Shown piece after piece: positions 1-8,043 of a stretch of DNA of 64,000 nucleotides (position 1 is the stretch's first letter; the number at the start of each line of letters is the position of its first letter). The notes beneath the pieces were generated by a model. The model saw nothing but the letters and a program-made list of their open reading frames with translations, was not told where the DNA came from and did not search any database. Where the stretch lies: contig NZ_FNUR01000004.1 in assembly GCF_900108105.1 (NCBI RefSeq), positions 62,001-126,000 on the forward strand, given 5' to 3'. A program made the translations under genes and the position numbers. Source of the DNA: Butyrivibrio sp. Su6 (lineage in GTDB: Bacteria; Bacillota; Clostridia; Lachnospirales; Lachnospiraceae).

Positions 1-412
1 CTTTATATGCTTCTCTTATATATTTTATTGGAGAATGGAAATAAACTTTAAGAGAGTTCTCTTTTTCCTTAAGGCTTTGTGTTACATCAAGCCTGTAAGT
101 CCTGTGCATGTTTTCAGCATGCAAAAAAGTCTTATCATTTAAAATGATATCTGCAATAGTGTCTATCCCTTCAAATACCAGCTCAACTCTATCGGATGTC
201 AGAAGCTGTATGTCGCAGTCAAATACTGTCTCATACTCAAAGTCTTCCTCCATCATTTCAAGGGCATATTTTTCATTATCACCCACAAACGGGTCAGGAA
301 TAACGCTATTCTCCTGTAGTGTACTCAGTATACTTCCCGGTACTTTCGTGCTATATACTGCCTTGTCTTTTATCCTCCTGATTGTCCAATCAGAGAGTAC
401 TATCTTTTTCAC
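1..412 (-). CDS. GH2 family beta-mannosidase, N-terminal part (runs off the left edge)
   Basis: The minus strand is open from a GTG start at 412 to the window edge, giving 137 residues. An in-frame TAG lies six codons upstream of the GTG, and GGGGGA precedes it, so this start is the only reasonable one. The sequence has the N-terminal signature of beta-mannosidases, VPGSILSTL followed by IPDPFVGDNE and then EDFEYETVF, which is the start of the galactose-binding-like sandwich domain of glycoside hydrolase family 2. The family removes terminal beta-mannose from mannan or glycan oligosaccharides. No signal peptide is visible, so a cytoplasmic enzyme acting on imported oligosaccharides is likely. 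The catalytic domain lies outside the window, so activity cannot be judged. Confidence 0.8.
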   Translation of the reverse strand, partial: MKKIVLSDWTIRRIKDKAVYSTKVPGSILSTLQENSVIPDPFVGDNEKYALEMMEEDFEYETVFDCDIQLLTSDRVELVFEGIDTIADIILNDKTFLHAENMHRTYRLDVTQSLKEKENSLKVYFHSPIKYIREAYK

Positions 413-505
413 GTGCCTTTTGTCCCCCTATCCAAGCGTTTGCCATAAATCCCAATACTCTGCCAAAATCCTATATCAGCAAAATTATATCACGTACTCA
501 TTTTA

Positions 506-544
506 ATAAAAAAGGAAACATACCATATTTGATATGCTCCCTTT
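506..544 (-). terminator. Intrinsic terminator after the GltD-like gene
   Basis: On the minus strand, just after the stop codon at 550, a 12-bp stem (533-544 pairing with 511-522, two G-U pairs) is followed by CCTTTTTTATT. This is a normal rho-independent terminator separating the flavoprotein gene from the beta-mannosidase gene downstream. Confidence 0.7.
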
Positions 545-549
545 ATTAT

Positions 550-1815
550 TTATGCCTTACTTCTCATATATTTATCCATATCTTCAGCAATCTGCTTGGA
601 TACTGCAACCGCAGCCACTACAGTCTTAGCTCCTGTAACCACATCTCCTGAAGCAAATACTCCGGGAAGTGAGGTTTCTCCTTTTGAATCTGTTGCAAGA
701 TTACCCTTTTCATTAAATTTCAGGTCCTTATCGTGATTTACCAAACGATCCTGAGGCACCTGGGAAATAGCGATTATTATGCTGTCTGCAGGAATAAGAT
801 GCTCCGAATTCGGAATAACTTTAAATGGAGTCTTTTTCAGTTCCTCTCCCTTAGCCTTGCTTGCTGCTATCTTTTCTTCATCGGGTTCCATATCGCTAAA
901 TACTGCCCCATCGTCTTCTATTCTGACTATGGCTTTACGGAATTCAAACCTAACTCCGTCAACTTTGGCATATTCATACTCTGCTTCGGAAGCACCTACT
1001 GAGTCCCCTCTTACATACACTACAACCTCTTTTGATCCGTGTCTTATAGCGGTTCTGGCTACATCCATAGCCGCATTACCGGCACCTATTATTGCTACCC
1101 TGTCACCAAGCTCGTAAACATCAGGGTTATTTAAGTAGTTTATTGCATAGAATACATTACCAAAGGTCTCACCCGGAACTCCAAGCCTTTTTGGCTTCCA
1201 TGCACCGGTTCCAATAAATACGCTCTTGTAGCCGTCATCAAGAAGATCCTGTATTCCTGTAGAACCTCCAATGGAGAAATTAGGTCTGAACTTAATTCCC
1301 AGCTCACGCATTTTTTTATAATACCTGTCTAAAATTGATTTCGGCAATCTGAATTCCGGAATACCATATCGAAGGATTCCACCGATCTTATCATGTGTTT
1401 CAAAAACAGTTATGGAGTATCCCTTGAGGGCAAGAATAATAGCAATTGTTATTCCTGCCGGGCCTGCACCTATTACAGCTGCCTTCATACCATTTGAAGG
1501 AGCAGGATTTAGCTCTAATCTCTCAAAACAAGAGTCAGAAATATAATTCTCAATTGAAGATATATGTATTGGCTCTCCCTTAATACCTCTTACACAATTG
1601 CCTTCACATTGATTACCATGGTTACATACCAAAGAACACACCATTGAAAGCGGATTGTTCTCAAATAGCATCTGAGCAGCTTCCATCATACGATTTTCCT
1701 TAAAAAGACGTATCATTTCAGGAATGTTTGTATGAATAGGACATCCATTTTCCCTGCATCTGGGATTTGGACATTGTAAACAACGATTTGCTTCATCAAT
1801 AACGTGCACAGACAT
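550..1815 (-). CDS. NADPH-dependent glutamate synthase small subunit-like flavoprotein (GltD family)
   Basis: This encodes a 421-residue FAD and Fe-S oxidoreductase of the GltD/DPYD N-terminal family, which moves electrons from NAD(P)H through FAD to partner proteins. Residues 12-25 hold a cysteine cluster (CLQCPNPRC then GC), and a second cluster follows near 60-74. VIGAGPAG near 113 is the FAD dinucleotide site, IIGAGNAAMD is the NAD(P)H site, and PGVFASGDV near the end is the second FAD motif. An ATG at 1830 is in frame, but GGAGGAG lies inside those first codons and serves the ATG at 1815, so 1815 is chosen. No large glutamate synthase subunit is adjacent, so the true partner is unknown. 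Stand-alone copies are common in Clostridia. A cre-like operator lies 82 bp upstream. Confidence 0.85.
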   Translation of the reverse strand: MSVHVIDEANRCLQCPNPRCRENGCPIHTNIPEMIRLFKENRMMEAAQMLFENNPLSMVCSLVCNHGNQCEGNCVRGIKGEPIHISSIENYISDSCFERLELNPAPSNGMKAAVIGAGPAGITIAIILALKGYSITVFETHDKIGGILRYGIPEFRLPKSILDRYYKKMRELGIKFRPNFSIGGSTGIQDLLDDGYKSVFIGTGAWKPKRLGVPGETFGNVFYAINYLNNPDVYELGDRVAIIGAGNAAMDVARTAIRHGSKEVVVYVRGDSVGASEAEYEYAKVDGVRFEFRKAIVRIEDDGAVFSDMEPDEEKIAASKAKGEELKKTPFKVIPNSEHLIPADSIIIAISQVPQDRLVNHDKDLKFNEKGNLATDSKGETSLPGVFASGDVVTGAKTVVAAVAVSKQIAEDMDKYMRSKA

Positions 1816-1896
1816 ATAATACTCCTCCATTTTTTATCACTTTGTTCAAGTAATACATACGATTATGTTATGATAATTTATATCACTTGAACATAT

Positions 1897-1920
1897 GCTA
1901 GTGTAAGCGCTTACACTAGC
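1897..1920. promoter_or_regulatory. Perfect 24-bp palindrome with cre/LacI-type operator core
   Basis: Positions 1897-1920 read identically on both strands. The centre is TGTAAGCGCTTACA, which fits every position of the CcpA catabolite-responsive-element consensus TGWAARCGYTWNCW and is typical of LacI-family operators. It lies 82 bp upstream of the GltD-like start at 1815. It is also downstream of the dnaJ-like gene, but neither side has a T-run, so a terminator is less likely. Control of the GltD-like gene by carbon status is inferred. Confidence 0.65.
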
Positions 1921-1943
1921 AAAAATGTGGAATATCATGAACA

Positions 1944-2429
1944 TTAAAAGAATAGGAATAACCTAAAGAAAAATGACAATATCTGCAGGATTATAAACCA
2001 TCTAAAGACTTTAAATAATAATGAGCCGCCATAAACAGGTGTCCTGTTCCAACCGGTCCAATTATTCCAGGTATTCCAACTTTCATCAGGCCTGTCATAA
2101 TTCCTGTTAAAATCTGCATTTGTCCACTGCCAATAAGTACCATAGTTTTCAAAAGGATTCTCCTGTTGACTATAGGTCCTCTCCTGCGATTGGGATTGAG
2201 ACTGAGTTTGTGCCTGTGAATATGCATATGTACTTCTGTATCTCTCAGCACCCGGACGTGTCAGAATATCATATGCAGCGTTTATCTCGTTCATCCTTTT
2301 AGCTGCAAGTTCATCTCCAGGATTTAAATCCGGATGATACTTCTTGGCAAGTCTTCTATGTGCTTTTTTTATCTCTTCTTCTGAAGCTCCGGGACTTATC
2401 TCGAGAACTTTATAAGGATCCATTACCAT
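1944..2429 (-). CDS. J-domain (DnaJ-like) protein with C-terminal membrane anchor
   Basis: This is a 161-residue protein. Residues 1-62 are a classical J-domain, with DPYKVLEI, the HPD motif in [10 protein letters not shown], and [10 protein letters not shown], and would stimulate a DnaK-type Hsp70. The middle is rich in Gln, Ser, Tyr, Trp and Asn. The last 25 residues are strongly hydrophobic and Phe-rich, so the protein is probably tail-anchored in the membrane. There is no Gly/Phe region or zinc finger, so it is not the general chaperone DnaJ. AAGGAGG sits 7 bases before the chosen ATG. It lies 19 bp after a zinc-ribbon membrane protein gene, and the two probably form an operon. The specific client is unknown. 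Confidence 0.8.
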   Translation of the reverse strand: MVMDPYKVLEISPGASEEEIKKAHRRLAKKYHPDLNPGDELAAKRMNEINAAYDILTRPGAERYRSTYAYSQAQTQSQSQSQERTYSQQENPFENYGTYWQWTNADFNRNYDRPDESWNTWNNWTGWNRTPVYGGSLLFKVFRWFIILQILSFFFRLFLFF

Positions 2430-2448
2430 ACCACTTCCTCCTTACTGA

Positions 2449-2874
2449 TCAGGTCTTTTTAATAAATCTTTCACCACATTTAGGACATCTTATTTCAATT
2501 CGTCCCTTACCCTTTGGTACCCTGATCTGCTGATGGCAGCTCTTGCATAAATAATATCTGCTGACAGAACGGTCTCTCCACTGAAGTCTTGCAAGATTTG
2601 CATATCGTCTTGGAACCTCTGTGAGCTGCAGGAATTTCTGGTTCTCAGCATATCTTTTAGAAATGTTTTTCGAATAGATCCTAAAGATCGTATATCCGAA
2701 TAATGCCACCCAAATGAAGTAAATTACTGCACTTTGAGCAAATATATTGATCACGAGCATAAGGATCGCTAACGCATTGCATGTCCTTGCTAAATTATCA
2801 AAGCCATTTCTTCCGTAAAAGAACTGTGCCATTTTATACATCATCTGATTACTAAACTGTCTGAATCTATTCAT
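2449..2874 (-). CDS. Membrane protein with C-terminal zinc ribbon
   Basis: This 141-residue protein has two hydrophobic segments around residues 30-70, a basic cytoplasmic stretch, and a C-terminal zinc ribbon built from CKSCHQQI and CPKCGERF. A zinc ribbon beside a membrane anchor suggests binding of nucleic acid or protein at the membrane, but the function is not known. The ATG at 2874 has AAAGG at a better distance than the ATG at 2880, which overlaps that site. The gene precedes the membrane-anchored J-domain gene by 19 bp, so the two products may work together. This pairing occurs in other Lachnospiraceae, as far as I recall. Confidence 0.7.
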   Translation of the reverse strand: MNRFRQFSNQMMYKMAQFFYGRNGFDNLARTCNALAILMLVINIFAQSAVIYFIWVALFGYTIFRIYSKNISKRYAENQKFLQLTEVPRRYANLARLQWRDRSVSRYYLCKSCHQQIRVPKGKGRIEIRCPKCGERFIKKT

Positions 2875-2952
2875 AGTCATGCCTTTCTCTCTAAAAAGAT
2901 TTTAAATTGAGGTTTCTCAATTATCATCCTATATTCTCACTGCCAAAACAAA

Positions 2953-3002
2953 CATAACAGATTTGGCAAAATCAATTAGTTTATTTTGCAATTTTTGTTA
3001 TG
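2953..3002. repeat. Imperfect 20-bp inverted repeat between divergent genes
   Basis: Arm 2953-2972 (starts CATAACAG) pairs with arm 2983-3002 (ends TTGTTATG) at 17 of 20 positions, with a 10-base spacer. It lies between two divergent genes, where a terminator is not expected, so an operator or a transcript leader structure is possible. I recognise no named motif. Confidence 0.35.
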
Positions 3003-3137
3003 TACAATACTACTCCTTAAAACTTAATTCAAGTTAAAGATAACTTGCTTTTGAAAAAACTTTCCACTAATCCCCATGCTTGTGATATGATACTTTCCGG
3101 AATTACATATCTAAAACTCATATTCTAGGAGGTTTCC

Positions 3138-4559
3138 ATGGGAGGATTTTTTGGAGTAGCATCTCGTGAGAGCGCAGTTTTTGACTTGTTTTACGGAACT
3201 GACTACCACTCACACTTAGGAACCAGACGCGCCGGAATGGCCGTTTATGACAGAAAGAAAGGATTTGACCGCTCTATCCACAATATCGAGAGGTCATATT
3301 TCAGACCAAAGTTTGAAGACGATATGCTCAAGATGGAAGGACATCTTGGTATCGGAAGCATTTCAGATTTTGAACCACAGCCACTTATCGTAAGGTCACA
3401 TCACGGAACATATGCCATCACTACTGTTGGCAAGATCAACAACATCGACGAAATAACCAAAAAGCTCTTTACGGACAATCACTCACACTTTCTTGAGATG
3501 AGTGGCGGGGATATCAACCCTACAGAGCTTGTTGCTTCTATTATCAATCAGAAATCTACAATCGTAGAGGGTATTCGCTACGCTCAAGCTATAATTAAAG
3601 GATCTATGTCTCTTCTTCTGATGACACCGGAAGGCATTTATGCTGCAAGAGACCGCTATGGTAGAACTCCTGTCCAGATTGGTCACAAGGACGAAGGATT
3701 CTGCGTCTGCTTTGAAAGCTTTTCTTATTTAAATCTTGGATACACCCAATATAAAGAACTTGAACCTGCTGAAATTGCATTTATCACACCTGAATCTGTT
3801 GAAATTGTTGCTCCTGGAATGGGCGACATGAGGATTTGTACCTTCCTTTGGATTTATTATGGATTTCCTGCCTCAACATATGAGGGACTAAATGTAGAAA
3901 GAATGCGTTATAATTGTGGTGGGAAGCTTGCTCAGCGTGATATGCAGCGCGGCATCCATCCTGACCTTGTTGCAGGCGTTCCGGATTCCGGTGTTGCCCA
4001 TGCTATTGGCTATTCCAATACTTCTGGAATCCCCTATTCAAGACCTTTTGTAAAATACACAGCTACCTGGCCCAGATCATTTATGCCAACTGTTCAGTCA
4101 AGGCGTGACCTTATAGCTAAAATGAAACTCCTCCCGGTTAACCAGCTCATTAAAAACAAGAGCCTTCTTCTTATTGATGACTCAATCGTAAGAGGAACAC
4201 AGCTTAGAGAAACCACGGAATTCCTATATAAGAGCGGAGCCAGCGAAGTTCATATTCGTCCTGCCTGCCCACCTTTGATCTACGGCTGCAAATACCTCAA
4301 CTTCTCCCGTTCAAATTCAGAGATGGAGCTTATCACAAGACGTGTGATCGAAAAACTTGAAGGTTATCCGTCTCCAAACGAGGAAACTGTTAGAAAATAC
4401 ACCGATCCTGATTCACCTCAGTACGAGGCAATGCTTGAAGAAATCAGAAAAGAGCTGAACTTCACTTCTCTTCATTACCACAGACTGGATGATATGATCG
4501 AAGCTATACCGCTTGAGCCATGCAAGCTTTGCACATACTGCTGGAGCGGAAAAGAATAA
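3138..4559 (+). CDS. PurF-like amidophosphoribosyltransferase paralogue lacking the glutaminase cysteine
   Basis: This 473-residue protein has the domain order of glutamine PRPP amidotransferase (PurF): an N-terminal Ntn-hydrolase-like domain and a C-terminal phosphoribosyltransferase domain. The PRPP loop LLLIDDSIVRGT (near 345) is intact. C-terminal cysteines, including CKLCTYC, match the Fe-S ligands of Bacillus-type PurF. The N-terminus is MGGFFGV, where PurF has a catalytic Cys directly after Met. Other glutaminase motifs are altered too: the expected HNGNL region reads TTVGKINN. It should therefore not hydrolyse glutamine. It may use free ammonia, be regulatory, or have another role. 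AGGAGG precedes the ATG. The corA-like gene follows 21 bp later. Confidence 0.85.
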   Translation: MGGFFGVASRESAVFDLFYGTDYHSHLGTRRAGMAVYDRKKGFDRSIHNIERSYFRPKFEDDMLKMEGHLGIGSISDFEPQPLIVRSHHGTYAITTVGKINNIDEITKKLFTDNHSHFLEMSGGDINPTELVASIINQKSTIVEGIRYAQAIIKGSMSLLLMTPEGIYAARDRYGRTPVQIGHKDEGFCVCFESFSYLNLGYTQYKELEPAEIAFITPESVEIVAPGMGDMRICTFLWIYYGFPASTYEGLNVERMRYNCGGKLAQRDMQRGIHPDLVAGVPDSGVAHAIGYSNTSGIPYSRPFVKYTATWPRSFMPTVQSRRDLIAKMKLLPVNQLIKNKSLLLIDDSIVRGTQLRETTEFLYKSGASEVHIRPACPPLIYGCKYLNFSRSNSEMELITRRVIEKLEGYPSPNEETVRKYTDPDSPQYEAMLEEIRKELNFTSLHYHRLDDMIEAIPLEPCKLCTYCWSGKE

Positions 4560-4580
4560 ATAACTTATCTGGAGAGAAAA

Positions 4581-5498
4581 ATGTATTATTTGATAAAGAA
4601 CACTTTAGAAGAATGTAGCGCAGAACAGTGCCATGACGCAGATTCACCATATGTTGCAATCCTGACTCCCGAGCAATGGCTTGAACAGAATGAGAACTTT
4701 GACATGGGTATTGATTTTGATATGAGCAGCGATGATATTCTTACTACTAAAGCCGATGTCAACTATGATTCTCTTACAGGAACGTTTTGCCTGCCGGTAC
4801 AATCGACCGGCAGCGAAACGCCGGAAAGTTTCTCTTTTGCCCTTGATGAAACCGGAATTGTATTCATAGACCAGGGCAAAAGCGCGTTGAATATTGTAAA
4901 ACGTATTAAGCAGAACAAAAAATGGCGCAAGCCCTCTCTTGAAAGATTTCTCTATGATTTCCTCGAGCAGATCATTCATAACGATCTGCAGCTTATGCAG
5001 CTTTACGAACGTGAGCTAAATGATATAGAAAAAGAAATCATGGAAAACGCTGAAGACGCTCATATGCAGCGCAACAACGAAATTCGCGGTGACATAAGAG
5101 ATCTTCGAATCCACTATGAGCAGCTGCAAGATTTTGGTCAGGAGCTGGAAGAAAACGAAAACGGATTTTTCAGTGAAGAAAACCTGAGATACTTCCACAT
5201 GTTCTCTAACCGAGTTGACAGGCTTTATGATGCTGCAACCCATCTTCGTGACTATACCATCCAGCTAAACGATCTGTATCAGTCGCAGCTTGACGTAAAG
5301 CAGAACCGCATCATGACAGTGCTTACAGTGGTTACCACCATTTTTATGCCACTTACACTGATAGCCGGATGGTATGGTATGAATTTTAAATATATGCCAG
5401 AACTTGAATCCCGCTTAGGCTACCCTGTCATCATCGGACTGAGTATCCTTATTGTGGCTGGCAGTCTGACGTTCTTTAAAATTAAGAAGATCCTGTAA
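4581..5498 (+). CDS. CorA-family magnesium/divalent cation transporter
   Basis: This 305-residue protein has a long soluble N-terminal alpha/beta and helical domain and two C-terminal membrane helices. The first ends in the family signature YGMNF (GMN at 266-268), which forms the ion-selective mouth of the pentameric channel. Helical, charged residues 140-245 match the stalk helix. The tail KIKKIL is basic, as usual for CorA. GGAGAG stands before the ATG. It lies 21 bp behind the PurF-like gene and is probably co-transcribed with it. Substrate preference (Mg2+, Co2+ or Ni2+) cannot be read from the sequence. Confidence 0.85.
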   Translation: MYYLIKNTLEECSAEQCHDADSPYVAILTPEQWLEQNENFDMGIDFDMSSDDILTTKADVNYDSLTGTFCLPVQSTGSETPESFSFALDETGIVFIDQGKSALNIVKRIKQNKKWRKPSLERFLYDFLEQIIHNDLQLMQLYERELNDIEKEIMENAEDAHMQRNNEIRGDIRDLRIHYEQLQDFGQELEENENGFFSEENLRYFHMFSNRVDRLYDAATHLRDYTIQLNDLYQSQLDVKQNRIMTVLTVVTTIFMPLTLIAGWYGMNFKYMPELESRLGYPVIIGLSILIVAGSLTFFKIKKIL

Positions 5499-5514
5499 AT
5501 AGTTGAAAAAGGGA

Positions 5515-6324
5515 TCACCCTTTAACTACAATATGTTCCATAACCTTGGGGATAATGCTCTTTAGCTTATCCCCATATTTTATTTCAATATAATCACAAA
5601 ATTCTTTCGGATCAGCACTATTGTCCGCAAACATATCCCAGTGGCCCGGGATAACAAGCCCTGTCTTACAATCACCTGCAAAATCTGCGGCCTCCTGATA
5701 GGTCATATTACCTATGCAGTTTCTCCTATAACGCACTGAATCACGTCCATTTATTGGAAGAAGCTGGGCATCTATTTTGCCACAAGCCTTTACTTTTCCA
5801 AGCATTCCCTCATAGCGGATCGTATCCCCCGCATGATGTATCCTAACTCCATTACCTTCAATAATGTACTGAAGATGCGGATATAGCAAAGATTCCGGAT
5901 CCTGCTCCAAAAACTCGTGGGCAGCTGCAACGGCAGTTATTGTCACATCTCCCACTTTTATCTTTTCACCATCATTAAGCCCTAGCGCATTGACAGCACT
6001 AATCCCATCCGCAAGAACGCTTTCCATATGCTTTCTGGGAAAAACAAACTTCGCCATTGGGTTGGTTTTAGCCCATATTCTCCAGGCTTCATGATCTATA
6101 TGGTCAAGATGATCATGAGTCCCCAAAAAAGCTGAAATTCCCTCAAGTTCCCCGGCCGGAACTGGCGGCTCAGTCTGTCTGGAAGGATCCGGTGTTGCAT
6201 AATAATCTACAGAGAGCACAGTATCTCCCATTTTTACAATAAGCCCCATCTGCCCCAGCCACCACAAAGAAGCTGTTCCTTTTGGTGTATTTGTATCTAA
6301 AATTCTTTTTACCAGTTCATTCAT
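5515..6324 (-). CDS. UlaG-like metallo-beta-lactamase-fold hydrolase
   Basis: This 269-residue metallo-beta-lactamase-fold protein carries THDHLDHIDH (metal ligands near H70, H72, D74, H75), a downstream AHE histidine, HHAGDT and PGHWDMF. The arrangement matches L-ascorbate-6-phosphate lactonase UlaG and its relatives, which act on phosphorylated sugar acids in the cytoplasm. No ascorbate PTS genes are nearby, so the substrate is open. The gene converges with the corA-like gene across 16 bp. An uncharacterised gene lies 27 bp upstream on the same strand and may belong to the same operon. Confidence 0.8.
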   Translation of the reverse strand: MNELVKRILDTNTPKGTASLWWLGQMGLIVKMGDTVLSVDYYATPDPSRQTEPPVPAGELEGISAFLGTHDHLDHIDHEAWRIWAKTNPMAKFVFPRKHMESVLADGISAVNALGLNDGEKIKVGDVTITAVAAAHEFLEQDPESLLYPHLQYIIEGNGVRIHHAGDTIRYEGMLGKVKACGKIDAQLLPINGRDSVRYRRNCIGNMTYQEAADFAGDCKTGLVIPGHWDMFADNSADPKEFCDYIEIKYGDKLKSIIPKVMEHIVVKG

Positions 6325-6351
6325 ACCAACGCGCCAACACCTTTTCGAATA

Positions 6352-7035
6352 TTATTGAATATCATCCGCTCTGTCCACTGTGAAAAGACAAGGAATAACA
6401 AGGAAATTGCTTCCTCTGCCCTTCTCCCGGTCAAAATGAGATTCCGGGTCAGCTTTGAGCCAGTCATTTATAACAACAGACTCTTCGTCCACCCCTCTGA
6501 TATTCACATTATTTCTGGGTTCTTCATAATATGAGAAAAGAAGATTCTCATGAAGTGATATATATGCATACTTATCCCCTTTAAGAAGGCCTTCATTTAC
6601 TATTGCTGTGTGATGCATTACATATGACGGGAGCTTTTTTGGAAAAACAAAAGCTACTCGCCCTACACGGTCTTTTTTATTCGTAGTGCGTTCAAACTCC
6701 CATTTATCAAGGTCTTCTTCGGGAATATGATGATAATAGACATTAATCATAGGCGCAAAATATCTGTCGCCGTCCTCCTCCGGCCATGGCTTTAAATATG
6801 GCTGAAGGTCATACATGTACTGATCCACTGAAAGATAAGGTTCACTGTAATCGTCAACTATCTCTTCCAGATAAAGAAATCCCATACTGTTATACTTGTA
6901 AAAAGAGGCATTGCAGACCCTACCCTCTTTTATTAGCTTTTTAAACTGATTCTGACATCTTTCTATAATGTTGTCCGGTAAGATATCTGCTGTAAGCAAT
7001 TTGAAACTGCATCTGTACTGTGAACGTCTGATCAT
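6352..7035 (-). CDS. Conserved hypothetical protein (unknown function)
   Basis: This encodes a soluble protein of 227 residues rich in Tyr, Asp and Glu, with no signal peptide, membrane segment or catalytic motif that I recognise. A GTG at 7047 is in frame, but GGGTGGAG overlaps it and is well placed for the ATG at 7035. It is followed 27 bp later by the UlaG-like hydrolase gene, so a role in the same, probably sugar-related, step is possible but unproven. Confidence 0.55.
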   Translation of the reverse strand: MIRRSQYRCSFKLLTADILPDNIIERCQNQFKKLIKEGRVCNASFYKYNSMGFLYLEEIVDDYSEPYLSVDQYMYDLQPYLKPWPEEDGDRYFAPMINVYYHHIPEEDLDKWEFERTTNKKDRVGRVAFVFPKKLPSYVMHHTAIVNEGLLKGDKYAYISLHENLLFSYYEEPRNNVNIRGVDEESVVINDWLKADPESHFDREKGRGSNFLVIPCLFTVDRADDIQ

Positions 7036-7092
7036 TTTAATCTCCACCCATTTAATATAGTTTTTATCCCTTTATTTACTATATCCTTTTTT

Positions 7093-8037
7093 TCACCTCT
7101 TGTCTTTATCTATTGACTCCAAAAGAAGAACTGTAAGGATCACGTAAACTAATGTCCACATTATAAGCCATATCCAACATCTTAATACAATCGCCGGGTC
7201 AAAATCATAATCATGATTCTGGTTAAGCTCGCCGGTTTTCATCAAAAGATCATCCCTCATATTGTTGGACTCTATTTCTCTGAAAACAGTCAAAAGAGGC
7301 TTTTCTCCTTCAACTTCCACATCCTTCATCTTAAGGGCGCTGTTCCACACACTTACCATTGGAAGTGAATTATACTCACCCTGCGCACAAAGGGCTGTCA
7401 GTCCCCATTTGGTAGCTGTAAGATTGGTAAGTGGCATAGCTTCCTGCGGCAGGTTGAAAAATGCTCCTGAAAACAACAGCTGTACTATCAAAAGAAATGG
7501 CATTATAGTCATAGCTGTTGTAGTCGTCTTGGCAAAAGCTGAGATCAAAAGAGCCAACATATCTGCGCAATAAGTTATAAGGAAAAGTGTCAGCCCAAAA
7601 TCCACCACCGCCCATGGTGTTATCAGGCTTTTATGTGGTATTTCCACTTTCATGAGCATACATACGCCAATTGTTATCACAACCTGCAGTATGCACAAAA
7701 AGGCCTGATATATCATGTGTGCAGCTACGTAAGCACTTATGTGAAGGCCTGATCTGTGTTCTCTTTTTACTATAGCTCTTTCTCTGCAGATAACCTGAAT
7801 TGAATTAAAGAATCCATTCCAGATGCATATACAGGAAATAGCAAAGGTACCCATAAGAGTACCCTCCATGGTCTTGTAAATATTCTGCCCTACAGAAAAT
7901 CCAACCAGCCCCGCGATCACTGCCGCCATGGGCAGAACCTTCCAGTCATTTTGGAATAAAAACATTCTAAAGAACTTTCCAAGATAAATAAGCGTCTGGA
8001 AAAACCTTCCTCTATGTCTGACTTTGTATTCTTTCAT
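7093..8037 (-). CDS. ABC-2 type transporter permease (ABCG-like)
   Basis: This 314-residue membrane protein has about six hydrophobic segments (roughly 33-50, 60-80, 105-130, 140-165, 172-195, 285-305). The stretch ICRERAIVKREHRSGLH after the second segment is characteristic of ABCG/White-type permeases. A soluble loop precedes the last helix. It starts 6 bp after the stop of the ATP-binding gene, so the two form one transporter, probably an exporter. In eukaryotic ABCG proteins the two parts are fused. The substrate is unknown. Confidence 0.8.
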   Translation of the reverse strand: MKEYKVRHRGRFFQTLIYLGKFFRMFLFQNDWKVLPMAAVIAGLVGFSVGQNIYKTMEGTLMGTFAISCICIWNGFFNSIQVICRERAIVKREHRSGLHISAYVAAHMIYQAFLCILQVVITIGVCMLMKVEIPHKSLITPWAVVDFGLTLFLITYCADMLALLISAFAKTTTTAMTIMPFLLIVQLLFSGAFFNLPQEAMPLTNLTATKWGLTALCAQGEYNSLPMVSVWNSALKMKDVEVEGEKPLLTVFREIESNNMRDDLLMKTGELNQNHDYDFDPAIVLRCWIWLIMWTLVYVILTVLLLESIDKDKR

Positions 8038-8043
8038 CGAAAG

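Noticed and set aside
108..506. Plus-strand open frame of 132 residues at the left end
   Set aside because: It is the shadow of the minus-strand GH2 beta-mannosidase gene, whose translation shows clear family motifs.
5499..5530. Possible terminator AAAGGG-CCCTTT between the corA-like and UlaG-like genes
   Set aside because: The stem is only 5-6 bp with no T-run, too weak to report.
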